Shown piece by piece: positions 1 through 8,356 of a stretch of 64,000 nucleotides of DNA. Location of the stretch: the NCBI RefSeq assembly GCF_009765825.1, contig NZ_LMUR01000018.1:372135-436134 (forward strand). The letters are read 5' to 3'. Within the stretch, counting starts at the first letter, position 1; every line of letters begins with the position of its first letter. The stretch is from Granulicella sp. L60. GTDB taxonomy: Bacteria > Acidobacteriota > Terriglobia > Terriglobales > Acidobacteriaceae. The position numbers and the translations under genes are program-made. Below the pieces are notes generated by a model that saw only the letters and a list, made by a program, of their open reading frames with translations, ran no database searches and was not told the DNA's origin.

Positions 1-1266
1 AGTAAAGGCCCTAGTGGAGATGTGCGGGCCTGGGATGTTCGCAGCGGGAAATTGGTCTGGACGTTCCATACGATGCCTCAGCCAGGTGAACCGAACCATG
101 AGGTCTGGCAGGACGATTCGTGGCAGGATCGATCTGGCCTCAATGTCTGGGGAATCATGACTGTCGATGTGAAGAGCGGGATAGCTTTTCTGCCGGTCGG
201 AACTCCGACCACGGACTTTTATGGTGGAGATCGTAAGGGAACAAATCTTTATGGATCGTCGCTGGTTGCCGTGGATGCCGCAACCGGAAAGTTGAAGTGG
301 TATTTTCAGACCACTCATCACGACAATTGGGATTACGATGTTACTGCTGCGCCGGTATTGATCGATGTGAAGCGCAACGGCGAAGTGATTCCAGCCGTGG
401 CGCAGACTACGAAGCAGGGCTTGATGTTCATCTTCGACCGGTTTACTGGAAAGCCTGTCTACGATGTTGAAGAGCGTCCGGTAGTCTCAGACAATATTCC
501 TCCGGGTGATGAACCTTGGCCAACGCAGCCGTTTCCGGTAAAGCCGGCTCCACTGACGCGTAATACTTTTGCACCAGACGAGCTTGCAAAGTTGACGCCG
601 GAGCACGATAAAGCCTGCAAGGACATACTTTCACTGGAAGGCGGCGTAATGACAGGCGGTCCATACGCGGAGTACGGTCCCAAACTGCGAATCGTCTTCC
701 CTGGTTGGACGGGTGGTGGCAATTGGGGAGGGAGTTCCTATGATCCTAAGCTGGGCTATGTCTTCGTCAATACTAAGAGCGAAGGTCTTTTGAGCAAGCT
801 GGTGAAGCAGCCTGATGGAACATATAGTCGCGTTGGCGCGGACAATCCGCCGGCAGGCGTAAATGACACTTTTCAGGTAGGACAGTGGCCGTGCCAGACG
901 CCACCGTGGGGCGAACTCAGCGCTGTCAATGTGAACACAGGAGATATTGCATGGCGGGTTCCGCTGGGCTCCTTTCCCGAACTCGATGCTCTAGGCATTC
1001 CCACGACAGGTAGAACGAATGTTGGCGGTCCAATCTCTACAGCGGGAGGACTGTTGTTTATTGCCGCATCCGAGGACCACAAGTTTCGGGCATTCAATTC
1101 AAGAACGGGCAAGATTCTTTGGGAGACGAATCTGAACTCGAACGGTTTCACGGTACCGATTTCGTATCGGGGTAAAAACGGCAAGCAGTTTGTGGCGGTC
1201 ATTTCCAACGGTACGGGCGGCAAAGAGCCTGTGCCTCCTCTCTTATATGTGTATGCACTGCCGTAA
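1..1266 (+). CDS. PQQ-dependent dehydrogenase (quinoprotein), 3' part
   Basis: This is the C-terminal part (421 codons) of a pyrroloquinoline-quinone-dependent dehydrogenase. The frame is open from base 1, so the start lies upstream of the window; the ATG/GTG codons inside are not starts. The sequence shows repeated beta-propeller blades with AxDxxTGKxxW-type tryptophan-docking motifs (for example VDAATGKLKWYFQTTHHDNWD near 270-330, where the HHDxWD segment carries the catalytic aspartate in this family). It ends with a final blade, FNSRTGKILWE. No cytochrome c motif (CXXCH) or membrane segment is visible in this part, so it is probably a periplasmic sugar or alcohol dehydrogenase. The substrate cannot be read from the sequence. 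No terminator is evident after the stop. Confidence 0.88.
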   Translation, partial: SKGPSGDVRAWDVRSGKLVWTFHTMPQPGEPNHEVWQDDSWQDRSGLNVWGIMTVDVKSGIAFLPVGTPTTDFYGGDRKGTNLYGSSLVAVDAATGKLKWYFQTTHHDNWDYDVTAAPVLIDVKRNGEVIPAVAQTTKQGLMFIFDRFTGKPVYDVEERPVVSDNIPPGDEPWPTQPFPVKPAPLTRNTFAPDELAKLTPEHDKACKDILSLEGGVMTGGPYAEYGPKLRIVFPGWTGGGNWGGSSYDPKLGYVFVNTKSEGLLSKLVKQPDGTYSRVGADNPPAGVNDTFQVGQWPCQTPPWGELSAVNVNTGDIAWRVPLGSFPELDALGIPTTGRTNVGGPISTAGGLLFIAASEDHKFRAFNSRTGKILWETNLNSNGFTVPISYRGKNGKQFVAVISNGTGGKEPVPPLLYVYALP

Positions 1267-1517
1267 CAGTATCGCTGATTAAGAGAGATCTGAAATTTCA
1301 TCCAGAAGGCTGGTTGCTACGCGTAACAGTTTTGTCCGCTCTTGACAACCATTGGCATGTGATATTAGCCTTCATCACTGCGCAATTGTTATTGCGTATT
1401 ATGCAACTATAAATATCCATTCAGCTAAATGAATTTGACTAATTTACTGAATAGAGATGTTGCGAGTACCGTGTCGGACCGCTCGCATATCAGATCCCGT
1501 TCTGTCTGGCAGGCATA
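1267..1517. other. AT-rich intergenic region before the hydrolase gene
   Basis: No gene is seen here. A TTGACA hexamer at 1342-1347 is followed by TATTAG 15 bases later; the spacing is short, so this is only a weak promoter candidate. The stretch 1361-1440 is clearly AT-richer than its surroundings. Confidence 0.35.
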
Positions 1518-2603
1518 ATGAAACTTCGATATTCCGCTCTTGTGCTTTTCCTCGCTGTGTTCGTCGCATATATGCATGTGGGATTCGCTCAGCAGTCCGC
1601 GACCGCAATACCGAAGGAGGATTCGAGCTATATCGATACTCAGGGCACGGCGCATATTACTCGTGTCATTCCACTACCGAAGACCATCAGTCCGCAGGCG
1701 CAGAAGTATCTTTCCAAGCCGGTAGTCGATGCGGGGGATCATGAGAGCGTTGCCGAAAGACGTGCGCGGACCGACGCAATGCAGGCTCATGACTCAGCAG
1801 AGAACCGCGCTCTCTATCCAGTAAGTATCGTATCGTCCGTGATCGCCGGAGTACCAGTTCGTATCGTTACTCCAATCGGCTCCATTCCGGCTGACAAGGC
1901 TGACCGTGTGCTCATTAATCTCCACGGCGGAGGGTTCACAACAGATTCAGGTTCGCTGACCGAGTCGATCCCCATCGCCCATCTGGCGCAAACCAAAGTT
2001 GTCGCGGTTCTTTATCGCCTTGCCCCCGAACACCAGTTTCCCGCTGCTGTGGACGACTCTGTTGCCGTCTATAAGGAGTTGCTTAAGACATATAAGCCGC
2101 AGCACATAGCTATCTATGGCGCCTCGGCTGGAGGTATTCTCACGGCGGAGGTTGCAGTGAGAATCAAGCAGCTTGGTCTTCCGATGCCTGGCGCGTTGGG
2201 CATCTTTACTGGCACTGGTGATTTAAGCAGGCTTGGCGATACGCAGGCTACGTATTCGGTGACTGGCCTTGCAGGACGCATGAATCCACCAAAAGAAGGG
2301 GCGCAATGGATTACTGATTATGTTGGTTCTACCGATCCCAAAGACCCAGTGCTTTCACCCGTGTACTCCGATCTGCATGGGATGCCGCCTACGCTCTTTC
2401 TTAGTAGCACGCGCGATGTGATGCTAAGCGGTACGACTATCCTGCACAGGGCATTTCTTCATGCCGGGGTTGATGCTCAACTCGTAGTGTTTGAGGCCCT
2501 TAATCATGGATTCTGGTATGAAGCCGAGCTGCCGGAGAGCAGGGAAGCAGATGAGATGATTGCACATTTCTTCGATGAACATCTTGCGACGTTCAAAAAG
2601 TAA
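1518..2603 (+). CDS. Secreted alpha/beta hydrolase (HSL-type esterase/lipase)
   Basis: A 361-residue serine esterase of the hormone-sensitive-lipase type. Residues 1-25 form a signal peptide ending in GFAQQ, so the enzyme is exported. The oxyanion-hole motif HGGGF is at residues 136-140. The nucleophile elbow GASAGG places the catalytic serine at about residue 203. Asp300 (STRDVM) and His330 (NHGFW) complete the triad. The family (alpha/beta hydrolase fold 3) hydrolyses short acyl or acetyl esters. The gene follows the PQQ dehydrogenase on the same strand after 251 bases and lies near sugar-acid-degrading genes, so a role in deacetylating plant polysaccharide is possible but inferred. ATG is the first good start ahead of the signal peptide. 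Confidence 0.9.
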   Translation: MKLRYSALVLFLAVFVAYMHVGFAQQSATAIPKEDSSYIDTQGTAHITRVIPLPKTISPQAQKYLSKPVVDAGDHESVAERRARTDAMQAHDSAENRALYPVSIVSSVIAGVPVRIVTPIGSIPADKADRVLINLHGGGFTTDSGSLTESIPIAHLAQTKVVAVLYRLAPEHQFPAAVDDSVAVYKELLKTYKPQHIAIYGASAGGILTAEVAVRIKQLGLPMPGALGIFTGTGDLSRLGDTQATYSVTGLAGRMNPPKEGAQWITDYVGSTDPKDPVLSPVYSDLHGMPPTLFLSSTRDVMLSGTTILHRAFLHAGVDAQLVVFEALNHGFWYEAELPESREADEMIAHFFDEHLATFKK

Positions 2604-2754
2604 GCAGGTATTAATTTAAGTAGCTCCTGATGAATTTGTAGTTACAACTACCAGAAAACGTCTGCGGAATGACAGTGATAAACAGCTTCGGCCGTAAGGA
2701 GATATAGAGCGCTCGTATTTGAAGGTTCCTAACTGAGGGAAGGTCGGAGGGACA

Positions 2755-3954
2755 TCACGGTTTGAAGCTATGCTTTTCGTGTCGTTCCATGCGATCCAGC
2801 TCGCTGCCAGCCAACAGAAAGCCCCCTACCCCATAGACATAGCTGGAGGAGGCTGTAAAGGCATCCGGTGCTGCACCGATGGGTTGGATCGAACCGAGGC
2901 GTCCGTTCGCGTACACATGGCTAATCATCCCAGCCCACGATCGAGCAACAATGGGTCGAAAGACCTTGGGGTCAAGGATGCCTTCATTGATGCCCCAGGC
3001 CATAGCAAAGGTGTAGAAAGCGGAACCCGAGACCTCAGACATAGGGTATGCCTCTTGGTCGAGGAGTCCTGTCTTCCAGAGACCGTCTGACGTTTGAAGC
3101 TGAGCGATGCGAGTTGCCATCTCTCGAAACTGGGCTAGATATTTATTACGTGTTGGGTAGTCTTTCGGCATGTACTGCAATACATTCGCGAGCCCTGCAA
3201 GCACCCAGCCATTTCCACGCGCCCAAAACAACGGTTTCCCGTTTTTCTCCTTCTTGTCCAGGTAGTGCGCATCGCGAAAATAAAGATTCTCAGTCGGGCT
3301 GTAGAGTAGATCCGAAGTAATCCACCAGTTGCGATCCAGTGCATCAAGATAGCTGCGGTCGTCTGTAATCGCATAGAGTCTCACCAGTACTGGAGGCGCC
3401 ATAAAGAGCGCATCGCACCACCACCAAATGGGCTTCTTAGGATCAGATGGCTCTCCAACCAGCCGAGTCATCACCTCTTTGGTCGAAGCTATACGACGCG
3501 GGTCTGCTTTAATTCGGTACAGATCGAGATATGCCTGGCCAAGCGCCTGATCGTCGGCGTGCGGGAAGCGTGTGTCCAGCAGCTTCCAATCAAATCCTTC
3601 GCTGATCTTCGCGACGGCATCGGCATACTTAGGATAGCCGGTCGCGCGGGAGGCTGCAAGCAAGCCGTCATAGAGTGCAGCGTATGTCCACTGCTGGTTG
3701 AACTTCTCCTGAGCATCTATCAGTTGCCAGTCGGCGACTTTCCGCATGGCAGATTCGATATCCTTACGATGCAACTTCGCTGAGAGACCGGTTGCGAGCG
3801 GACCTGGATCTGTGGGTTCGTCGCCGCTCGCTTGCCGATCAACAGAGCTTGCGGCTGCAGTTCCGGTTTGAGCGCGTGTGGTTGGGAGGGTGATAAGGAG
3901 GGAGAGAGCACACGGCAAGACGAAGAGATAGGAGTGACGATGTGTAAGATTCAA
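2755..3954 (-). CDS. Glycoside hydrolase family 105 (unsaturated rhamnogalacturonyl hydrolase)
   Basis: A secreted GH105/GH88-type (alpha/alpha)6-barrel enzyme, about 399 residues. Family members remove the unsaturated uronic acid left at the non-reducing end by polysaccharide lyases. Family-like stretches include the WWWCDALFMAPPV segment, FRDAHY, and FWARGNGWVLAGL (the RGNGW motif). The frame is open to a TTG at 3996, but the TTG at 3954 is preferred because GGAG lies five bases upstream and the resulting protein begins directly with a signal peptide (about 29 residues, ending TTRAQ). It is divergent from a lyase-like gene, a classic lyase plus unsaturated-uronidase pairing. There are three stops in other frames but no disruption. 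Confidence 0.87.
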   Translation of the reverse strand: MNLTHRHSYLFVLPCALSLLITLPTTRAQTGTAAASSVDRQASGDEPTDPGPLATGLSAKLHRKDIESAMRKVADWQLIDAQEKFNQQWTYAALYDGLLAASRATGYPKYADAVAKISEGFDWKLLDTRFPHADDQALGQAYLDLYRIKADPRRIASTKEVMTRLVGEPSDPKKPIWWWCDALFMAPPVLVRLYAITDDRSYLDALDRNWWITSDLLYSPTENLYFRDAHYLDKKEKNGKPLFWARGNGWVLAGLANVLQYMPKDYPTRNKYLAQFREMATRIAQLQTSDGLWKTGLLDQEAYPMSEVSGSAFYTFAMAWGINEGILDPKVFRPIVARSWAGMISHVYANGRLGSIQPIGAAPDAFTASSSYVYGVGGFLLAGSELDRMERHEKHSFKP

Positions 3955-4254
3955 GTGAACTCCATAGACTAAAGTGCTACTAAACTGAGCAGACAAAGCC
4001 AGCGAACGGCTCCCTTTGACAATTGTCCGCGTCTGCGAATATATCAGTAGTGACCCATCTGTATCATCTTCGAACTATATCGAATTGAACCGTGTGACTA
4101 TGGTTGAAGTTTCCCGTCGTCGGTCTCTATTTTCAAGGTTCGTTAGACGGCCCTTGGCAGGCTTGGAACAGTAGCGATATCGCCGTATGGAGTTCCGCAT
4201 CACTGCCACATTGTTTCAATCACTACGACGACTGTGATCCAGAACGAGGATTAT
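3955..4254. promoter_or_regulatory. Divergent promoter region of the GH105 and lyase genes
   Basis: The region between the two divergent genes has a consensus TTGACA at 4016-4021, with TATATC 18 bases downstream (4040-4045) reading towards the lyase gene. The -35 box overlaps a 10-bp palindrome GACAATTGTC (4017-4026), which could be an operator. These are sequence matches only. Confidence 0.35.
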
Positions 4255-5541
4255 TTGAGAACATCGATTCTGAAACTGGACCGTCGCGGCTTCTGTCTTA
4301 CTGGATCCGCTGCAGCTTTCTCCGGGGCATGGAGACTCTTCGGACAACAGGCCGGACCTTCTGTAGCGAATTCAAGCTCCGAAGCGACTTATTCCATGGT
4401 TGCTGCGGTCGACCGCAAACGCATTCTGGCCGCGGCGCAGGAATATGTCGCGCGACCAATCGAGACGGTAACGGCATTTGTGAGCGAGCTCAGTCCAGGA
4501 GGTCCCCATGACTTCTTCTCGCAAGCCGACTATTTCTGGCCGAATCCGAAAGATCCGGACGGTCCGTACGTAAATCGCGACGGCCAGAGCAATCCCGCAA
4601 ACTTCAACGATCATAGGAAGGCGATGATTCGCCTTTCAGTTGAGATGCCAGCTCTGACCGCTGCCTGGTTTCTACTTCTTCCGGAGCATGGGCAGACAGC
4701 ATTGACGAAACGGTATAGGCAGCACGCTGGTGATCATCTGCGTGCATGGTTTATCCATCCAGAGACGCGTATGAATCCCAATCTTGAGTTTGCGCAGGGG
4801 GTGCATGGCGTCTCTACCGGTCGAAGCTATGGAATCATCGACACTCTTCACCTGGTAGAAGTCGCCCGAGCCGCATCTCTTATCGCACGTACGGAGCTGA
4901 GCGAGGTGGAGCAGTCAGCCCTGCTTGCGTGGTTTCAGGAGTATATGCGCTGGATGAAGACAAGCGAAAAAGGCATCAAGGAGCGCGACGCTCTCAATAA
5001 CCATGCAGTTTGCTGGGCGCTTCAAGCTTCGGAGTTCGCTCGTTTGATCGGTGACTCACAGACCCGTAACGAGATTCGGGCACAGTATCGAACAGTCTTT
5101 CTTCCCGATCAGCTAGGCGCGGACGGAAGCTTTCCAAAAGAACTCGCGCGCACTAAGCCTTATAGTTATTCCATCTTCAACTTTGATGTTATGGCGGCGC
5201 TTTGCCAGTCCCTCAAAGAGGGATCGAGTAAGGTTGCTGCGGACGATCTTTTCAGCTTCACTCTTCCAGACGGGCGCGGCATTTGTAAAGCAGCTTCCTT
5301 TCTTTATCCCTATCTTAAAGATAAGTCGTCCTGGCCCTACGCTCATGATGTGGAGCACTTCGATTCGTTGCCGGTACGTACGCCCGGCCTTCTATTCTGC
5401 GGCGTGCACTGCGATCGATCCGACTACGTGCAGTTGTGGAAGACGCTGAATCCGGATCCGACCGATCCGGAGATCATTCGAAACTATCCTGTTCGCCAGC
5501 CGCTTTTATGGTTTGCGAACGATGGGTGGCGAAGATCCTAA
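4255..5541 (+). CDS. Alginate lyase family protein, Tat-exported
   Basis: A protein of about 428 residues resembling the alginate-lyase (alpha/alpha)-toroid fold (Pfam alginate_lyase). The stretch DYFWPNPKDPDGPY followed by a PEMR/NPNLEFAQ-like segment and the central ERDALNNHAVCW region (Asn-His, expected in the active site) are typical. The N terminus carries a twin-arginine-like motif DRRGFCLTG followed by an Ala-rich hydrophobic stretch, so export by Tat is likely. The frame extends to a GTG at 4234 with no ribosome site; the TTG at 4255 has GAGG five bases upstream and is preferred. The divergent partner GH105 would process the unsaturated products. The actual substrate (alginate, glucuronan or another uronan) is not determinable here. 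Confidence 0.82.
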   Translation: MRTSILKLDRRGFCLTGSAAAFSGAWRLFGQQAGPSVANSSSEATYSMVAAVDRKRILAAAQEYVARPIETVTAFVSELSPGGPHDFFSQADYFWPNPKDPDGPYVNRDGQSNPANFNDHRKAMIRLSVEMPALTAAWFLLLPEHGQTALTKRYRQHAGDHLRAWFIHPETRMNPNLEFAQGVHGVSTGRSYGIIDTLHLVEVARAASLIARTELSEVEQSALLAWFQEYMRWMKTSEKGIKERDALNNHAVCWALQASEFARLIGDSQTRNEIRAQYRTVFLPDQLGADGSFPKELARTKPYSYSIFNFDVMAALCQSLKEGSSKVAADDLFSFTLPDGRGICKAASFLYPYLKDKSSWPYAHDVEHFDSLPVRTPGLLFCGVHCDRSDYVQLWKTLNPDPTDPEIIRNYPVRQPLLWFANDGWRRS

Positions 5542-5599
5542 AGAATCTCGATTGATCTGATCGGTTGTGGATGGCCTATGGGCATAGGCATCTTCGAAG

Positions 5600-6307
5600 T
5601 TATGGTTTGGTTGCCTTTTGGAAAGGAACCAATATCTGGAGGATGTGGGCGGGCTCTGAGCTTGATGGCGAGATGAGCAGGCCGTTGTGTGGAGCGACCG
5701 CGATCACGCTTCCGGCTTTGAGCGTGGTTGGGTGGCCATTGTTGCTGATGATGGTGTCGGAGATGGCGACCAGAATCGCGGTCATGTCGGAGGGCGCGAT
5801 GGTACAGGGGGTGGGGTTGAGACAGATGGTGCGGGTGACGGCGAGCTGAGGAGAGGAGAACTCGGTCTTCGAGAGGTTGCGGGAGTCGTCGGCAGGAGCC
5901 TTGCCCCGGAACTCGAGGGTCTTGTCGTCGAGTTGGAGGTTGAGGAGTTCGACGCGGAGGAACCTGGAGTCGAGGTCGCTGAGGTTTTCGACGGAGTGGC
6001 GCTCGATGCGGCCCGCGCTGATGCGGAACGCCCCCTCCTGGGACGGGGGGCGGACGATGGAGACGGGCTCGGGTGCTTCGTGAATGAAACGGACGGGGCC
6101 GGAGTTATTGAGATACACATAGACGGTCGGGCTGTCGGAGTGGCTGTGCACCGGTACCTTTTCATGGGGTCCGTAGTGGACGGAGATGACGCGAAAGGCC
6201 CGGTTGGTGAGGATGGTCTTATAGTTGTGCGGTAGTGGGGCAGGCTGCGCCTGACAGGACGGGATGGCGCAGAGGAGCAGAAGGAAAAGGGCGAATCTTC
6301 GGTTCAT
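5600..6307 (-). CDS. Periplasmic cupin-like protein
   Basis: A 235-residue exported protein. The ATG at 6307 (CAT at 6305-6307) is chosen because a signal peptide (MNRRFALFLLLLCAIPSCQA) follows immediately; the longer open frame upstream is Arg/Pro-rich and looks non-coding. The segment HYGPHEKVPVHSHSDSPTVYVYL resembles a cupin metal-binding motif (H-x-H with flanking acidic residues), and a second, weaker repeat is near the C terminus (HNGLLISPSS). Two RmlC-like halves are therefore likely. It lies downstream of a rhodanese gene on the same strand (65-base gap). Function unknown; cupins range from enzymes to sugar-binding proteins. Confidence 0.7.
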   Translation of the reverse strand: MNRRFALFLLLLCAIPSCQAQPAPLPHNYKTILTNRAFRVISVHYGPHEKVPVHSHSDSPTVYVYLNNSGPVRFIHEAPEPVSIVRPPSQEGAFRISAGRIERHSVENLSDLDSRFLRVELLNLQLDDKTLEFRGKAPADDSRNLSKTEFSSPQLAVTRTICLNPTPCTIAPSDMTAILVAISDTIISNNGHPTTLKAGSVIAVAPHNGLLISPSSSEPAHILQILVPFQKATKP

Positions 6308-6372
6308 GTGTTTCAGTCTCCTACCGGGTTGCGCTGGGTATGGGCTCGTAAGGGGTCTGGTGGCAAGATTTT

Positions 6373-6699
6373 CTAGTAGCGGGGGACGGTGGGGTCTATG
6401 GAGCGGGACCAGGCGTCGATGCCTCCGGAGAGGGATTGGGCGTGCTCGAAGCCCTGGTCGCGGAGCCACATGGTGACGGAGAGCGAACGTGCGCCGTGGT
6501 GGCAGAGGACGACGATGGGAGCGTCGGGGTCGAGTTCGGTGTGGGCGCGGGAGGAGACCTCCCCCATTGGCATAAGAAGCGAGCTGGGCAGGCTGGCGGT
6601 CTGGTACTCCCAGGGCTCTCGAACGTCCAAGAGAACGGGGGTATTTGGCTGCTGGCGGAGTTGGGAGAAGGCTTCCACGGTGATTTCGGGTTCTAACAT
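6373..6699 (-). CDS. Rhodanese domain protein
   Basis: A single-domain rhodanese of 108 residues, cytoplasmic by sequence. It has the LLDVREPWEY motif and the active-site loop CHHGARS, with the catalytic cysteine that would carry the persulfide. It ends with the usual LSGGIDAW signature. The start is set at the ATG at 6699 (MLEPEITVEAF), because the 44 upstream codons in the open frame are not rhodanese-like. Single-domain rhodaneses of this type resemble GlpE/MoeB-associated sulfurtransferases; the partner is unknown. The gene precedes the cupin gene and diverges from the two-component operon. Confidence 0.88.
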   Translation of the reverse strand: MLEPEITVEAFSQLRQQPNTPVLLDVREPWEYQTASLPSSLLMPMGEVSSRAHTELDPDAPIVVLCHHGARSLSVTMWLRDQGFEHAQSLSGGIDAWSRSIDPTVPRY

Positions 6700-6878
6700 G
6701 TAATCAAGGATATCCTTAGAGAGAACATGCGGGAAACCTGGCGGACCCGCACGCAGTTGGCCTGGCTTATTTGTGATGCTGTATGGAGTCGAAGGAACCC
6801 GCGGGTTCGGTGTATGCCGAACGGCCCGCAACTGTGGGATTTTGCATCTCAGATAACACGCTTATTCGTTGATAGAGG

Positions 6879-8354
6879 ATGGTGACTGCCTTGGAAAAGG
6901 TTTTGATTGTTGAAGATGAGATTCATGCGCGAAGCGGCCTGACGGAGCTGATCGAAAGCTGGGGCTACAGGGCGGAGAGCGCGAACGATGGCATGGAGGG
7001 GTTGGAGAAGGCGATTGCGTGGGCTCCCGCAATTGTGGTGACCGACCTGAAGATGCCGCGGATGGATGGGATGGAGTTGCTGAGCCGGATCGGCGAACTG
7101 CCGCAAAGGATCGCGGTGGTGATGCTGACGGCGCAGGGTTCGATCGAGTCGGCCGTGGATGCCATGCGGATGGGTGCGTATGACTATATTCCGAAGCCGG
7201 TGGATCCGGTGCGGCTGCGGACGATTCTGCATAACGCGAGCAGGCAGCGTGAGGCCGATGTCGAGCTGGAGGCGACGCGGAGACAGTTGCGGGATACGGG
7301 AGTGCTGGGGTCGCTGGTGGGAGCGTCGCCGCAGATGCTGGATATCTTTACGATGATTGAGCGGATTGCGCCGTCGAATGTGTCGGTGCTGGTGACGGGA
7401 GAGAGCGGGACGGGCAAGGAGCTGGTGGCCCGGTCGCTGCATGATCTGAGTGCGCGGAGGCTGAAGCCATTCGTGGCAGTAAACTGCGCGGCGATCCCGG
7501 AGACATTGATCGAGAGCGAGATATTCGGACACGAGAAGGGCGCATTTACGGGGGCGTTGGAGCGTCGTGCGGGATGTTTCGAACTGGCGGAAGAGGGAAC
7601 GCTGCTGCTGGATGAGATCGGCGAGATGCCGATGGCGACGCAGGCGAAGCTGCTGCGTGTGCTCGAAGACAGGAAGCTGCGCAGGCTGGGAAGCAAGATC
7701 GAGACGCCGGTGGATGTGCGCGTGGTTGCGGCGACGAATAAGGATCCAGAGCATGCGGTGGCGAATGGAGAGCTGCGCGGCGATCTGTACTATCGGTTGA
7801 ATGTTTTCAATATTCAGATGCCTCCGCTGCGGGATCATTTGATGGATGTGTCGGCGATTGCGGAGAAGATGATCGACGACATGAACGAGCGACACCACTG
7901 CACGGTTGCCGGCATCAAGGACGCCCTACTGACGCGGCTGGAAGAGTATAAGTGGCCGGGCAATGTGCGGGAGCTGCGCAATACGATTGAGCGTGCCGTG
8001 ATTCTGGCGGGATCTGGAATGCTGGGCGTGGAGCACCTGCCGCCGCACTTTGCGGAGCCGGGGTTTGCGCCACCTCCAACGAGGCCGGGAGGAATGGCGA
8101 TGGACTCCGGTGCGAGAGCAACTGCGCAGCCTGCGTCGCACGGGGAGGGTATGCCGCGTCATCTGGATGAGTCGAACTCGGTGCGCGTCGAGGTGGGGAC
8201 GACGGTGGACGAGGCGGAGCGCCAGTTGATCTTGAAGACACTGGTGGCGACGCATAACAACAAGACGAAGGCCGCGGAGATACTTGGAATCAGCTCGAAG
8301 ACACTGCAGAACAAATTGAAGGAATACTCGAACGCTTCTGCTGTGACGGAGTAA
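6879..8354 (+). CDS. Sigma-54-dependent response regulator (NtrC family)
   Basis: A 491-residue transcription activator. Receiver domain at residues 6-120, with the phosphoacceptor Asp56 in VVTDLKMP and the acidic pair EDE. AAA+ domain from about residue 148: Walker A GESGTGKE, the sigma-54 contact loop GAFTGA, Walker B-like LLLDEIGE, and the WPGNVREL motif. The C-terminal Fis-type helix-turn-helix (NKTKAAEILGISSKTLQNKL) binds enhancer sites. It is immediately followed, after two bases, by its kinase gene. AGAGG lies unusually close to the ATG, and the internal GTG or TTG codons just downstream could be used instead; this does not alter the domain content. Confidence 0.95.
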   Translation: MVTALEKVLIVEDEIHARSGLTELIESWGYRAESANDGMEGLEKAIAWAPAIVVTDLKMPRMDGMELLSRIGELPQRIAVVMLTAQGSIESAVDAMRMGAYDYIPKPVDPVRLRTILHNASRQREADVELEATRRQLRDTGVLGSLVGASPQMLDIFTMIERIAPSNVSVLVTGESGTGKELVARSLHDLSARRLKPFVAVNCAAIPETLIESEIFGHEKGAFTGALERRAGCFELAEEGTLLLDEIGEMPMATQAKLLRVLEDRKLRRLGSKIETPVDVRVVAATNKDPEHAVANGELRGDLYYRLNVFNIQMPPLRDHLMDVSAIAEKMIDDMNERHHCTVAGIKDALLTRLEEYKWPGNVRELRNTIERAVILAGSGMLGVEHLPPHFAEPGFAPPPTRPGGMAMDSGARATAQPASHGEGMPRHLDESNSVRVEVGTTVDEAERQLILKTLVATHNNKTKAAEILGISSKTLQNKLKEYSNASAVTE

Positions 8355-8356
8355 GG

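Noticed and set aside
4234..4254. GTG start for the lyase gene
   Set aside because: No ribosome site upstream; the TTG at 4255 has GAGG at the right distance.
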